In this document: piece by piece, positions 41,412 to 49,573 of the stretch
Numbering within the stretch: position 1 is the first letter of the stretch
How the letters are laid out: the number at the start of each line of letters is the position of its first letter
Assembly (NCBI GenBank): GCA_027449865.1
Contig: DAIDKV010000270.1
Location: forward strand, 1-49,632
From: Planctomycetales bacterium
GTDB taxonomy: Bacteria; Planctomycetota; Planctomycetia; Isosphaerales; Isosphaeraceae
Direction: 5' to 3'
Length of the DNA stretch: 49,632 nucleotides
Notes under the pieces: generated by a model
What the model was told of the DNA's origin: nothing
What the model saw: only the letters and a program-made list of their open reading frames with translations
Databases searched by the model: none
Translations under genes and position numbers: made by a program

Positions 41412-42668
41412 TCAGCGATCGAGCCAGGGATCCCAGAGCGGATCACCGGTCGAGCGGGCCGCCTCCGCTTTCGCCGGGACGCGTTTGGGATCGAGAATCG
41501 GCGGTCGCGCGGCGGTCGACTGGCGGAAGAGGTGCGGAACGAACCGGCTGGTGTTCCGAGTGATGAGGCCGTCGTCCTCGCGAAGGCCGACGCCGCAGGC
41601 GTATCCGTTGACGATCCAGCTCCCGACGACCGGATGTCGCCCGTTGAACTCCGGGAGCGGTCGGAACGCCTGGTAGACGCGCGGGCCCTCGTCGTCGCCG
41701 GGGGTCTCGGCGAGGATCTGACCGTCGCGGACGATCGTCACGTCGGCTCCCTCACGTGAGTAAAACGGCTTCGAAACGTAGGTCGACCCGATCGGCTCGA
41801 AGCCGCAACGGAGCAGGTACGGGCTTTCGGGAAACAGCTCCCAGAGAATCGGCAGAATCGCCTTGTTGCTGAGGATCATCTTCCAGGGCGGTTCGAGCCA
41901 GTGCGTCCGGCCCAGGGGTAGATGCCGGCCGAACGGCTCGTGAAGCATCCATTCCCACGGATAAAGCTTGAAGAGAATCTCGATCGATCGCTCTTGCAGA
42001 TCGGTGAAGGTGCCGCGTCCGGCATGCCAGCCGATCTGTTCCATGTCGAGAAACTGTGTCTTGAGCCCGGCCTGGATCGCGGTGTCACGCAGGTAGCTGA
42101 CTGTCATCACATCTTCGAGCGCGCCTCCCGGCGCAGCGAAGGCGGCCCGCCCGCCGAGGTCGTGACGGACGCGCTTCCACGCCTCAATCAGCCGCTCGTG
42201 AATGCTATTGAACTGGTCGAAAGGACCGTCGGCCGGGTCGATACCGGCCGAGGCGAGCAGATCGCGCGACCAGAACCACTGGATCACGGCCGCTTCGAGC
42301 AGGGCGGTCGGTGTATCGGCGTTATACTCCAGCAGCTTCGCCGGGCCGGAGCCGTCGAATTGCAGGTCGAACCGACCATAGATCGTGTGTTCGTCTCGCT
42401 CCCAGCTCCAGGCGACCCAGCCGTGATATGCCTCGGGGATACCCAGTTCGCCGAGCCGGCGATCCTTCACAACGTGCTCGACGGCCTCCAAACACATCTC
42501 GTTGAGACGATACGTGGCCTTCTCGATTGCGTCGACCTCGGCCGACTCGAAGAGGTAATACGCCCCTTCATCCCAGTAGGGAACGCCGTCGATCGAGTGA
42601 AACAGCAGGCCCTGCGACTCGACGATCTTCGGCCAGTCGGTACGAGCGGGGGTCTCGATCCGGAGCAT
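41412..42668 (-). CDS. ATP-grasp peptide ligase, glutathionylspermidine synthase-like
   Basis: 418 residues from ATG 42668, 22 bases after the lipoprotein gene. Family blocks: WDEGAYYLFESAEVDAIEKAT, LLEYNADTPTALLEAAVIQWFW, MILSNKAILPILWELFPESPYLL (with the ATP-grasp Lys) and GSWIVNGYACGVGLREDDGLITRNTSRFVPH. These are the YgiC/YjfC-type homologues of the synthetase half of glutathionylspermidine synthase and lack the amidase half. Such proteins usually sit next to a small lipoprotein, as here. The true substrate is unknown; the neighbour is a good candidate. Confidence 0.9.
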   Translation of the reverse strand: MLRIETPARTDWPKIVESQGLLFHSIDGVPYWDEGAYYLFESAEVDAIEKATYRLNEMCLEAVEHVVKDRRLGELGIPEAYHGWVAWSWERDEHTIYGRFDLQFDGSGPAKLLEYNADTPTALLEAAVIQWFWSRDLLASAGIDPADGPFDQFNSIHERLIEAWKRVRHDLGGRAAFAAPGGALEDVMTVSYLRDTAIQAGLKTQFLDMEQIGWHAGRGTFTDLQERSIEILFKLYPWEWMLHEPFGRHLPLGRTHWLEPPWKMILSNKAILPILWELFPESPYLLRCGFEPIGSTYVSKPFYSREGADVTIVRDGQILAETPGDDEGPRVYQAFRPLPEFNGRHPVVGSWIVNGYACGVGLREDDGLITRNTSRFVPHLFRQSTAARPPILDPKRVPAKAEAARSTGDPLWDPWLDR

Positions 42669-42690
42669 GGGGGTACTCCCGTAGGCCGGG

Positions 42691-42936
42691 TTAGAAACCG
42701 AATCCGCCCCGGCCGAATCCGCCGAACCCGCCGCGTGCCGACGGTGCGGCCGACGTTCCGCTTCCCCCGACCCCGCGCGAGCCGGAGAAGACACCGGTCC
42801 CCACAACGCCGCCACCGTGGCCGCCCGTCGCGGGCTGGTCCTTTTTTTCCTCGTCCCGGGCCCGTGACTGGCACCCGACCACGGTCATCGCCGTCCCAAG
42901 GAGTACCAGGGAGATTGTCGCCGTCGATTTTTTCAT
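42691..42936 (-). CDS. Small lipoprotein with GGFG-rich C-terminus
   Basis: 81 residues from ATG 42936 (AAGG before it; ATG 42951 also in frame). The signal peptide ends TAMTVVGC, with Cys20 a lipid-attachment site, and is followed by SRARDEEKKDQ. The C-terminus is Gly/Phe/Arg-rich, ending SARGGFGGFGRGGFGF. The cotranscribed ATP-grasp enzyme follows directly. In enterobacteria the analogous pair is the YgiB lipoprotein and YgiC; as I recall it, YgiB also has a RGGFG motif in its C-terminal part. This suggests a modifiable tail recognised by the ligase. Confidence 0.8.
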   Translation of the reverse strand: MKKSTATISLVLLGTAMTVVGCQSRARDEEKKDQPATGGHGGGVVGTGVFSGSRGVGGSGTSAAPSARGGFGGFGRGGFGF

Positions 42937-43149
42937 CGGAGCCTTCGCCATTCGGAAGAAGCCGACCGATCGCCCGTCGGGATCGGCCGGGATTTCCTGA
43001 GGATTCGTCGAGGAGGTATCGGCATTCCGAGAAATCCGGCCAGGGTCCGTCGAATTCTGTCCGGTCGGGGCTCGACAGGACAATCCGGCTTGGTCATCCT
43101 CGGTCAGATCGGTTCTCCAGGACGACCCTCCACGTTCGAGGATTGGACC

Positions 43150-43437
43150 ATGTCGCCGCGACTCCGTTCGTTTTCGCTCGGACTCCTCCTGATCTTCGGT
43201 CCCCTCGCCATCGGCCAGGCCGTCGCCAGACCGGGACCCGACGCCCCTATTATCGAGCGCCGGGACCAGTACGGCGACCTAATCCCCGAGGGCGCCCTCG
43301 TCCGGCTGGGGACCGTCCGATACCGCCAGGACTCGCCGATCTACCGGATCGCCTGGCTGCCCGACGGCACCCGCCTCGTCACCGGGATGGCCGACGGCTC
43401 AGCCCTCGTCTGGGATTTCCTCCAACCAGTGCGCTGA
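43150..43437 (+). pseudogene. WD40 protein stub, single blade
   Basis: 95 residues from ATG 43150 with a signal peptide (LRSFSLGLLLIFGPLAIGQAVA), then DQYGDLIPEGALVRLGTVRY and one WD40 blade (IAWLPDGTRLVTGMADGSALVWD) before a TGA. The block EGALVRLGTVRYRQ is the usual entry to planctomycete WD40 propellers of several hundred residues, so this is the 5' end of a truncated gene. It does not pair in frame with the WD40 tail at 1537-1758, 41 kb away. The stop lies 13 bases from the convergent fusion gene. Confidence 0.65.
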
Positions 43438-43450
43438 CCATCGGCCCGAT

Positions 43451-46108
43451 TCAGTGGGCAGCCTCGGTTTTCAACTCGCCCAGCGAGTTGTTCAGCAACA
43501 CCTCGGCGTTTCCGGCAAATTCCATCCACTCGACGCAGGCCGAGCGAAAAGCTTCCAGGAAGCGGTCGAGCTGGTCGGGTCGGATTGTCAGCGGGGGCTG
43601 CAAGCGGAGGACCCTCGGGTTTGACCGGGCCGTCTGGGTGTGGATGCCGTGGACGTGCAACAGAATCGTCTGTACGTAAAGGGACGGGATGTTCCGCAGC
43701 AGGTCGTCGTGGTCGGGGACAAGCATCCAGCTCGCGCCGCCGCCATCGTTCTTCTTGAAGTGTGTCAGCAGAATCTCGGGCAAGGGCTGGAACTCGACGC
43801 CGAGCATCAGACCTCGCCCCCGGACTTCGCGGAGGATCGGGCAGTCGCGGACAATCGCTTCCAGCCCGCGGCGGAGCTGATCACCGCGTCGGGCCGCCTC
43901 GCCGAGGAACCCGGGCTCCGTCAGCACCCGGAGCGTCGCCAGCCCGGAGGCACAGGCCAGGCTGCCGCCGGAGAACGTGCTGGTGTGCAGCGCAAAGCCC
44001 TGGAACGAACCATAAGCCTTCTGCCAGAGCGACCGCCGGGCCAGCATCGCCCCGATCGGCATCAGGCCGCCGCCCAGCGACTTCGCGAGCGTCATCACGT
44101 CGGGTGCCACCCTCTCAGACTCGACGGCGAACAGCGGCCCAGTCCGGCCAAGGCCCGTTTGAACCTCGTCGGCGATCAGGAGCGTCCCAGACGCCCGGCA
44201 AAGCTCCCTCGCCCCGACCAGGTAGCCCGGCGGCGGCTCGATCATCCCGCCCTCGCCCTGCACCGGCTCGACCACGAACGCTGCAAACTGTCGCGTCGCC
44301 AGCGCCCGTTCGAGCGCGGGCAGATCGCCATAGGGGACCGTCTCGCAGCCTGGAACCATCGGCCCGAAAGGCGCCTGATAGGCACGCCGGGCCGTCACCG
44401 CGAGAGCACCCAGTGTCTTGCCGTGATACGATCCCTCGCAAGACAGCAGACCGGCCCGGCCGGTCGCCGCTCTCGCCAGCTTCAACGATGCCTCGACCGC
44501 CTCGGCGCCGCTGTTGGCGAAGAAGACCATGTCGAGGCCTTCCGGCGCGACAGCAACCAGCCGTTCCGCCAGCGCCGCGGCCAGCGGGTTGATCGACCCT
44601 GGCGCGAATCCCGGCGATTGCTGCTCGATCGCCGCGGTCAATGCCGAGACAACAGTCGGATGGTTATGCCCCAGGTTCAACGAGCCAAACCCGGCAACGA
44701 AATCCAGGTAGGCTCGCCCCGACTCGTCGAAGAGCTCGTTCTCCTCGCCGCGGACGAAGGTCCGAAGCGTCGCCGTTAGCTTGCCGACCCCGACCAGTAC
44801 CGGGTTAATGTGACGGGCGAACCGGTCGGCGGCAAGCTTCGCCATCTTGGTAAAATCGATCGACTCGCCTTCACACTCGCGACAGGCTGGCGTCTCCGAC
44901 TCTCGACAGCCGCACGCCGGCCCCTCCATCGCGTGGACGGTCCGCTCCCGTGTGATGACCTTGAGGAATCGAGAGTGTTGCTCGGGCGTCATCGGCGAGC
45001 CGGAGACGATCGCGTCGGCGAACGTGAACCCATGCGCCTCGGCCAGCCTCCCGATTTCGCGCACCCGGCGCAGGTCGAGTTCGCGCCCGATCGAAAACGA
45101 CTCGGCCCGCCCCTCGAACGAGAGAACCATCGTCTCGCCCAGGCACGACGGCACGATCCCCTGGAAGAATTGCAGGAAGAATGAGTTCCGAGGTACGGTG
45201 TCGGGAACCCGGGAATAGCCGGCCGCCAACACCAATACGTCCGAACGCGGCGGCCCATCTCGCCGGACGTCTGTCGGCACGCCGACGTCCAGCACCAGCG
45301 TCCCCGGCCGAAGGTGCGCAGGGTCAATGCAATCGCCCGACGATGTCGCCGCGATCACGATCGTCGCCTTGGCAAGAGCCTCGGGGAGGTCGAGCACCAG
45401 CGATGCGCCCAACTTCTTCGAGAGCTCGACAGCCTGCGGTGACCGCCGACGCCCAACCAGCACCATCCCCAGACACCGAGGCGCCAGCAGTTCGGCCATC
45501 GCCGAGGCGATGCTCCCCGGAATGCCGACCACCGCAACGACCTGCCGCGTGAGGTCGATTTCGAACAGGTCGCAGAAGTGGTCGAGGTTGGCGGCCGTTG
45601 CATGCACCGTCAGACTATTGCCGGTCGTCACCGCAATCGGGTGCCGCTCCGCCAGGTCAGCCCCTCTCCGACCGATCACTCCGGTCATCGAGCCGAGCCC
45701 GACCAGCCCAGCCCCCCAGACCATCGCCTCCTCGACCGCCCGGTCCATGAAGTCCATCGCCCGACCCGGATCGTTCAGGATCGAGCGCGGGTCCATTGGG
45801 ATCTCGTAAATCCGCCCCTCCGCCGATGCCCCCGCCGCCGACCTCAGCCCGTCCAGCCTGTCGAAAAGCCGCACCTCTTCCGTGTCGCCTCCACCTCGCT
45901 CCGCACGCCGACGCGCCGCCTCGCTCGCCCGCAGGCAAAAATCCCCCAGTTCGACACGACCCCAGCGATGATGCAGGCTCCCGTCCTGATTCAACTCCAT
46001 CAGGTGCCGACTTTCCCGCGAAATGGGATGCAGCAAAAACCCAAACCGGAATTTCCCCTCTCCACCTCCAACAGCACGCGACTCACTCTCGCCCCGTACC
46101 TCGATCAT
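43451..46108 (-). CDS. Acyl-ACP reductase-class III aminotransferase fusion
   Basis: 885 residues. Residues 20-390 resemble cyanobacterial long-chain acyl-ACP reductase (AAR): FRFGFLLHPISRES start, VGLGSMTGVIGRRG, TTGNSLTVHA, NAD(P)H loop VVAVVGIPGSIASAMAELL (192-208) and SCLGETMVLSFEG, whose Cys322 matches the catalytic Cys of AAR. A Cys cluster C-x-C-x7-C-x2-C (399, 401, 409, 412) follows. Residues 430-860 are a class III PLP aminotransferase (HNHPTVVSALTAAIEQQ, NSGAEAVEASLKLAR, YHGKTLGAL, ADEVQTGLGRTG with Asp647, LAKSLGGGLMPIGA with Lys676). The likely chemistry is reduction of an acyl thioester to an aldehyde and transamination to an amine, as in the TamH and PigE precedents. No thioesterase or acyltransferase is adjacent. 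Divergent from the histidine kinase gene. Confidence 0.9.
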   Translation of the reverse strand: MIEVRGESESRAVGGGEGKFRFGFLLHPISRESRHLMELNQDGSLHHRWGRVELGDFCLRASEAARRRAERGGGDTEEVRLFDRLDGLRSAAGASAEGRIYEIPMDPRSILNDPGRAMDFMDRAVEEAMVWGAGLVGLGSMTGVIGRRGADLAERHPIAVTTGNSLTVHATAANLDHFCDLFEIDLTRQVVAVVGIPGSIASAMAELLAPRCLGMVLVGRRRSPQAVELSKKLGASLVLDLPEALAKATIVIAATSSGDCIDPAHLRPGTLVLDVGVPTDVRRDGPPRSDVLVLAAGYSRVPDTVPRNSFFLQFFQGIVPSCLGETMVLSFEGRAESFSIGRELDLRRVREIGRLAEAHGFTFADAIVSGSPMTPEQHSRFLKVITRERTVHAMEGPACGCRESETPACRECEGESIDFTKMAKLAADRFARHINPVLVGVGKLTATLRTFVRGEENELFDESGRAYLDFVAGFGSLNLGHNHPTVVSALTAAIEQQSPGFAPGSINPLAAALAERLVAVAPEGLDMVFFANSGAEAVEASLKLARAATGRAGLLSCEGSYHGKTLGALAVTARRAYQAPFGPMVPGCETVPYGDLPALERALATRQFAAFVVEPVQGEGGMIEPPPGYLVGARELCRASGTLLIADEVQTGLGRTGPLFAVESERVAPDVMTLAKSLGGGLMPIGAMLARRSLWQKAYGSFQGFALHTSTFSGGSLACASGLATLRVLTEPGFLGEAARRGDQLRRGLEAIVRDCPILREVRGRGLMLGVEFQPLPEILLTHFKKNDGGGASWMLVPDHDDLLRNIPSLYVQTILLHVHGIHTQTARSNPRVLRLQPPLTIRPDQLDRFLEAFRSACVEWMEFAGNAEVLLNNSLGELKTEAAH

Positions 46109-46483
46109 TCGTCAATCAACTCCCTCAGGAGTTCCTCCGGTCGACAATCTTCATCGATTGGATCAAATAGCTAACGGAGCGAGAGTAGAAAAGATAGGCA
46201 GATTAAATTGTTCTCGTTCCTTGTAGACGAGGTAACATCGCGCGTCAAGACGTCGAGGCGCGCGATAAAAATTACGGAAGACGCAAAGTTTTTCAACAGG
46301 AATTGATCCCGCCTCGGATTTGCCAGGAGGGCTCCCGTTTGTCGGGGATCGAGAGTGGGCTGAGTTGCCTGCTGCCGGTTCGGGGTTCAATGGCGTACAA
46401 TGTTCGTGCGACGGCGTGTTGCGGGCGGAACGACGGCGAGGGTCGCTGTCGCAGGTCGTCGGCCGGTCGATCGGGGGCCATCG
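46109..46483. promoter_or_regulatory. Divergent promoter region between fusion gene and kinase
   Basis: 375 bases without a gene. The first 130 or so are locally AT-rich (AGATAGGCAGATTAAATTG), suitable for promoters of the leftward fusion gene. TCGCGCG (46238-46244) and CGCGCGA (46259-46265) form a 7-bp GC stem with a 14-base loop. TACAAT (46396-46401) is a possible -10 for the kinase, but no good -35 was found at standard spacing. Confidence 0.4.
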
Positions 46484-47878
46484 ATGGCGGTGGAGACGAA
46501 ACGGTCGCGGTGGGAGCTGGCGGCCGAGTCGACCGTGGTGAAGCTCCGATGGTTCGGCGTGGTAATGGGTTACATCCTGGTCCAGACTCGGACCGGACTG
46601 CACGACCCCTGGGCCGTCCGCGCCTTCCTGGCGCTCGGTGCCGCCTACGCAGCGCTCGACTTCGCGTTCTGGCGCACCGGACGGGTCATTCTGAAAAGCT
46701 GGCCCTTGCTGGTCTCGTTCATGGAGTCGGTCTTCATCGCCCTCCTCTGTTACCACGATACCGGTATTGAGAGCCCATTCCGCTGGTATTACGTCCTCTC
46801 ACTGATCTGCGGCTCAATCCAGAATCGATCGTCGGTCGCCTGGTGGACACTGGGGTTCCACGGCGTCAGCCTGCTGAGCCTCGCCGGTGTTCTCGACGAA
46901 CTGAGCCGACCCGGACCGCTCCCACTGCTCACTCTCACCATGATGGCCTGGGTGACCTGGGCCAGTTCGTCTCTCGCTGGGTCGATCCGCGCCGCCGGCG
47001 AGGAGCACGCCCGGCTGAACGCCGAACTCGCCGAGGCCCACAAGGAACTCGAACGCAGGGTCGAGGAGCGGACTGTCGCTCTCCGGGCGGCACAGGCGCG
47101 CGAGATCCAGCAGGAAAAGATGGCTGCTTTCGGACTGCTCGCCGCCGGGATCGCACACGAGGTCGGCAACCCGCTCGCGGCCCTCAGCTCCCTCGTCCAG
47201 ATGCTCCAGCGGCGGGGGCCCGACCCCTACACCGCCGAAAAGCTTGACCTCGCCGGCCGGCAGTTGCAGCGCATCCAGCGCACCATCCGGGAACTGGTCG
47301 ACTTCTCCCGCCCCGCCTCCACCCGCGTAAGCCGTGTCCGCGTCCCTGAGGTCGTCGAGGAGGCCCTCGGAATCGCCAAGTACTACCAGCGGACCAAGCA
47401 ACGGTCGATCACCACCGACTTCCCCGACGACCTGGCCCCAGTCGTCGCGATGCGAGATTACCTGATCCAGGTGGTCCTGAACCTGGTCCTCAACGCGATC
47501 GACGCGACCGAGGACCAGGGGCGGATCCACGTCCAGGCGCGTGAGGAAGGCGCCTCGCTGGTCCTCTCGGTCGAGGACGACGGCCGGGGGATCGCCCCCG
47601 AGGACCGGCCCCGATTGTTCCAGCCGTTCTTCACCACCAAGCCGCACGGGACCGGCCTGGGGCTTTTCGTCTGCCGCCAGATCCTGGAAGATATGTCCGG
47701 AGATCTGACCTACCGATCGGAGCCGGGAGTCGGGTCGACGTTCATCGTCCGGATTCCGAGGGAGCCGTCGGCCCTGGCCCGGGTCGACGGCGCGCCCGCC
47801 GCGCCGATGGCGCTGCCGACGCGGATGACCACGACGCCCGCCCGGGCCAATCGCGAAGAGGAGCCCGTCGCGCGATGA
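46484..47878 (+). CDS. Membrane sensor histidine kinase (NtrB-like pair)
   Basis: 464 residues from ATG 46484 (the frame opens at 46400). The N-terminal 170 residues contain about five transmembrane segments (VVKLRWFGVVMGYILVQ, VRAFLALGAAYAALDFAF, LLVSFMESVFIALLC and others), then a coiled coil (EEHARLNAELAEAHKELERRVEERTVAL). HisKA has AAGIAHEVGNPLAALSSLV (His of the H-box) and HATPase has DYLIQVVLNLVLNAIDA, DDGRGI and GTGLGLFV. It is a complete NtrB/AtoS-type kinase that senses through the membrane part. Its stop overlaps the regulator start (ATGA), so the two form one translational unit. Confidence 0.95.
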   Translation: MAVETKRSRWELAAESTVVKLRWFGVVMGYILVQTRTGLHDPWAVRAFLALGAAYAALDFAFWRTGRVILKSWPLLVSFMESVFIALLCYHDTGIESPFRWYYVLSLICGSIQNRSSVAWWTLGFHGVSLLSLAGVLDELSRPGPLPLLTLTMMAWVTWASSSLAGSIRAAGEEHARLNAELAEAHKELERRVEERTVALRAAQAREIQQEKMAAFGLLAAGIAHEVGNPLAALSSLVQMLQRRGPDPYTAEKLDLAGRQLQRIQRTIRELVDFSRPASTRVSRVRVPEVVEEALGIAKYYQRTKQRSITTDFPDDLAPVVAMRDYLIQVVLNLVLNAIDATEDQGRIHVQAREEGASLVLSVEDDGRGIAPEDRPRLFQPFFTTKPHGTGLGLFVCRQILEDMSGDLTYRSEPGVGSTFIVRIPREPSALARVDGAPAAPMALPTRMTTTPARANREEEPVAR

Positions 47879-49290
47879 AGATGATGGTCGCGGAGAAGGA
47901 GAAGCCGAACGGGATCACCACGCCCCCGGCGCCGACGGCCGCCCGCGGCCGTATCCTCATCGTCGACGACGAGGAGGTCATCTCGGGAACCCTCCACGAG
48001 TTCCTCCAGGAGGAAGGCTTCGAGGTCGCCACCGCCGCCGAGATGCCGGGCGCGCTGGCGCTGGTCGAATCGTTCGGGCCGGACGTTGTTCTCTGTGACG
48101 TTCAGTTGCCCGGTGGCGACGGCCTGACGGTCCTCGAGCGCTCGCTCCGCATCCGCCCCGAAACGCTCTTCATCATGATCACGGCGTATGCGACGGTCGA
48201 GAACGCCGTCTCGGCCTTCCAGCGCGGGGCGCAGGACTACCTGATGAAGCCGGTCCTGTTCGAGGACCTGCTCGCGAAGCTCGACCGCCTGATCGCGTAT
48301 CGCCGGCTCCTGATGGAAAACCAGGCGCTCCGGCGACAGCTCCACCGCCCGGCCGACCTCGACGCCCTGATCGGCTCGACGCCGACGATGCAGGCGGTCA
48401 AGACGATGATCCGGAAGGTCGGCCCGACCCGATGCACGGTCCTTCTCACGGGCGAGTCGGGCACAGGCAAGGAGCTGGTCGCCCGCGCCCTGCACGCGAC
48501 CGGTCCCGATCCGGAGGGTCTTTTCCTGGCGATTAACTCGGCGGCGATCCCGCCCGACCGCCTGGAGGCGCAGCTCTTTGGCCACGTCCGCGGCTCGCTC
48601 GCCGTGGCCGACCGCGACCACACCGGCCTTTTTGTCGCAGCCGGCTCGGGCACGGTCTTTCTCGACGAGATCGGCGAATTGCCCTCGTCGACGCAGGCGA
48701 AGCTGCTCCGGGCGATCGAGAACAAGGAGGTCTTGCCGGTCGGCGCTACACGCCCGGTTTCGTTCCAGGCCCGGCTGATCACGGCGAGCAACAAGGACCT
48801 CCCGGCCGAGGTCGCCGCCGGCCGCTTCCGCGCCGACCTGTATTACCGGCTGAACGTGGTCACGATCCACCTTCCCCCGCTCCGCGACCGTCGCGACGAC
48901 ATCCCTGACCTGGTCGCCGCCCTCCTTAATCGACACGCTCGGCGCCTGGGCAAGCGGGTCGACGGCGTGGACAACGCGACCATCCGCGGCCTGATGGCGG
49001 CGTCGTGGGTTGGCAACGTCCGCGAGCTAAGCAACGCGCTGGAGCGTGCGGTAATCCTCGCCGAGGGCCCGATCCTCACCCCCGACGCCTTCCCGCCTGG
49101 ATTGATCGTCGAGAGCGAGGCCGAGGCCGACGGCGACAACCTGCGAGCCGCCGTCCGCGACTACGAACGCCGACACATCGCAAGGGTCCTCCGCGATTGC
49201 GACGACGACAAGCGCGAGGCCGCCCGCCGCCTCGGCATGGGCCTCTCGTCGCTCTATCGGAAGCTCGAAGAGCTGGGCATCCGATTGTGA
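47875..49290 (+). CDS. NtrC-type response regulator with altered GAFTGA loop
   Basis: 471 residues. Receiver 26-138 (IVDDEE, phospho-acceptor Asp75 in LCDVQLPGGDG, Lys125 in YLMKP). AAA+ domain 165-390 with Walker A LLTGESGTGKE, Walker B TVFLDEIGELP and a FRADLYYRLNVVTIHLPPLRDRRDDI block. The C-terminal helix-turn-helix is REAARRLGMGLSSLYRKLEEL. The sigma-54 contact loop, normally GHEKGAFTGA, reads GHVRGSLAVA (residues 236-245), so only the first Gly and last Ala of GAFTGA remain. The protein probably cannot activate sigma-54 promoters and may work with another sigma factor or as a repressor. Its kinase is encoded directly upstream. Confidence 0.95.
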   Translation: MKMMVAEKEKPNGITTPPAPTAARGRILIVDDEEVISGTLHEFLQEEGFEVATAAEMPGALALVESFGPDVVLCDVQLPGGDGLTVLERSLRIRPETLFIMITAYATVENAVSAFQRGAQDYLMKPVLFEDLLAKLDRLIAYRRLLMENQALRRQLHRPADLDALIGSTPTMQAVKTMIRKVGPTRCTVLLTGESGTGKELVARALHATGPDPEGLFLAINSAAIPPDRLEAQLFGHVRGSLAVADRDHTGLFVAAGSGTVFLDEIGELPSSTQAKLLRAIENKEVLPVGATRPVSFQARLITASNKDLPAEVAAGRFRADLYYRLNVVTIHLPPLRDRRDDIPDLVAALLNRHARRLGKRVDGVDNATIRGLMAASWVGNVRELSNALERAVILAEGPILTPDAFPPGLIVESEAEADGDNLRAAVRDYERRHIARVLRDCDDDKREAARRLGMGLSSLYRKLEELGIRL

Positions 49291-49350
49291 TGGGCGTCGA
49301 GGCGACGGGCGCTTGCCGTCCATCAGATGGCTCGTGCAACGCCGCGTCGG

Positions 49351-49497
49351 GAGCTTTGATAGGGTGGGCTCGGCCCACCGAGGGAAGCGAATCGAAAGCG
49401 GGATTCCACCACAGACCATCGCGAATGCCTGTCGAGAGCGGGATTCCACCACGGGTGATCGCTCCCCTCGGTGGGCGGTGCCCACCCTACAAAGCTC
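49351..49497. repeat. MITE-like palindromic element with internal direct repeats
   Basis: Left arm 49351-49393 (GAGCTTTGATAGGGTGGGC...) and right arm 49457-49497 (...GCCCACCCTACAAAGCTC) are inverted repeats of about 42 bases with few differences. The loop contains two direct copies of AAGCGGGATTCCACCAC-type sequence (49392-49412 and 49432-49452). The arm shares GTAGGGTGGGCACCGCCC with the palindrome at 15973-16031. No gene is in the 283 bases around it. Confidence 0.85.
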
Positions 49498-49573
49498 GTG
49501 TCCTTCCGGTAAGCCTGCCTGAATCGTCGCGGGGGATTTGCTACGGTGGCGGTCCTCATTCGGGAGGATCGCG

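Noticed and set aside
41922-43679. A 585-codon plus-strand frame over the ATP-grasp and lipoprotein genes
   Set aside because: It is antisense to two recognised genes and has the Arg/Pro-rich composition of a shadow frame.
49392-49452. Two direct repeats with 40-base periodicity as a CRISPR array
   Set aside because: Only two copies, inside a palindromic element, with no further repeats and no cas genes.
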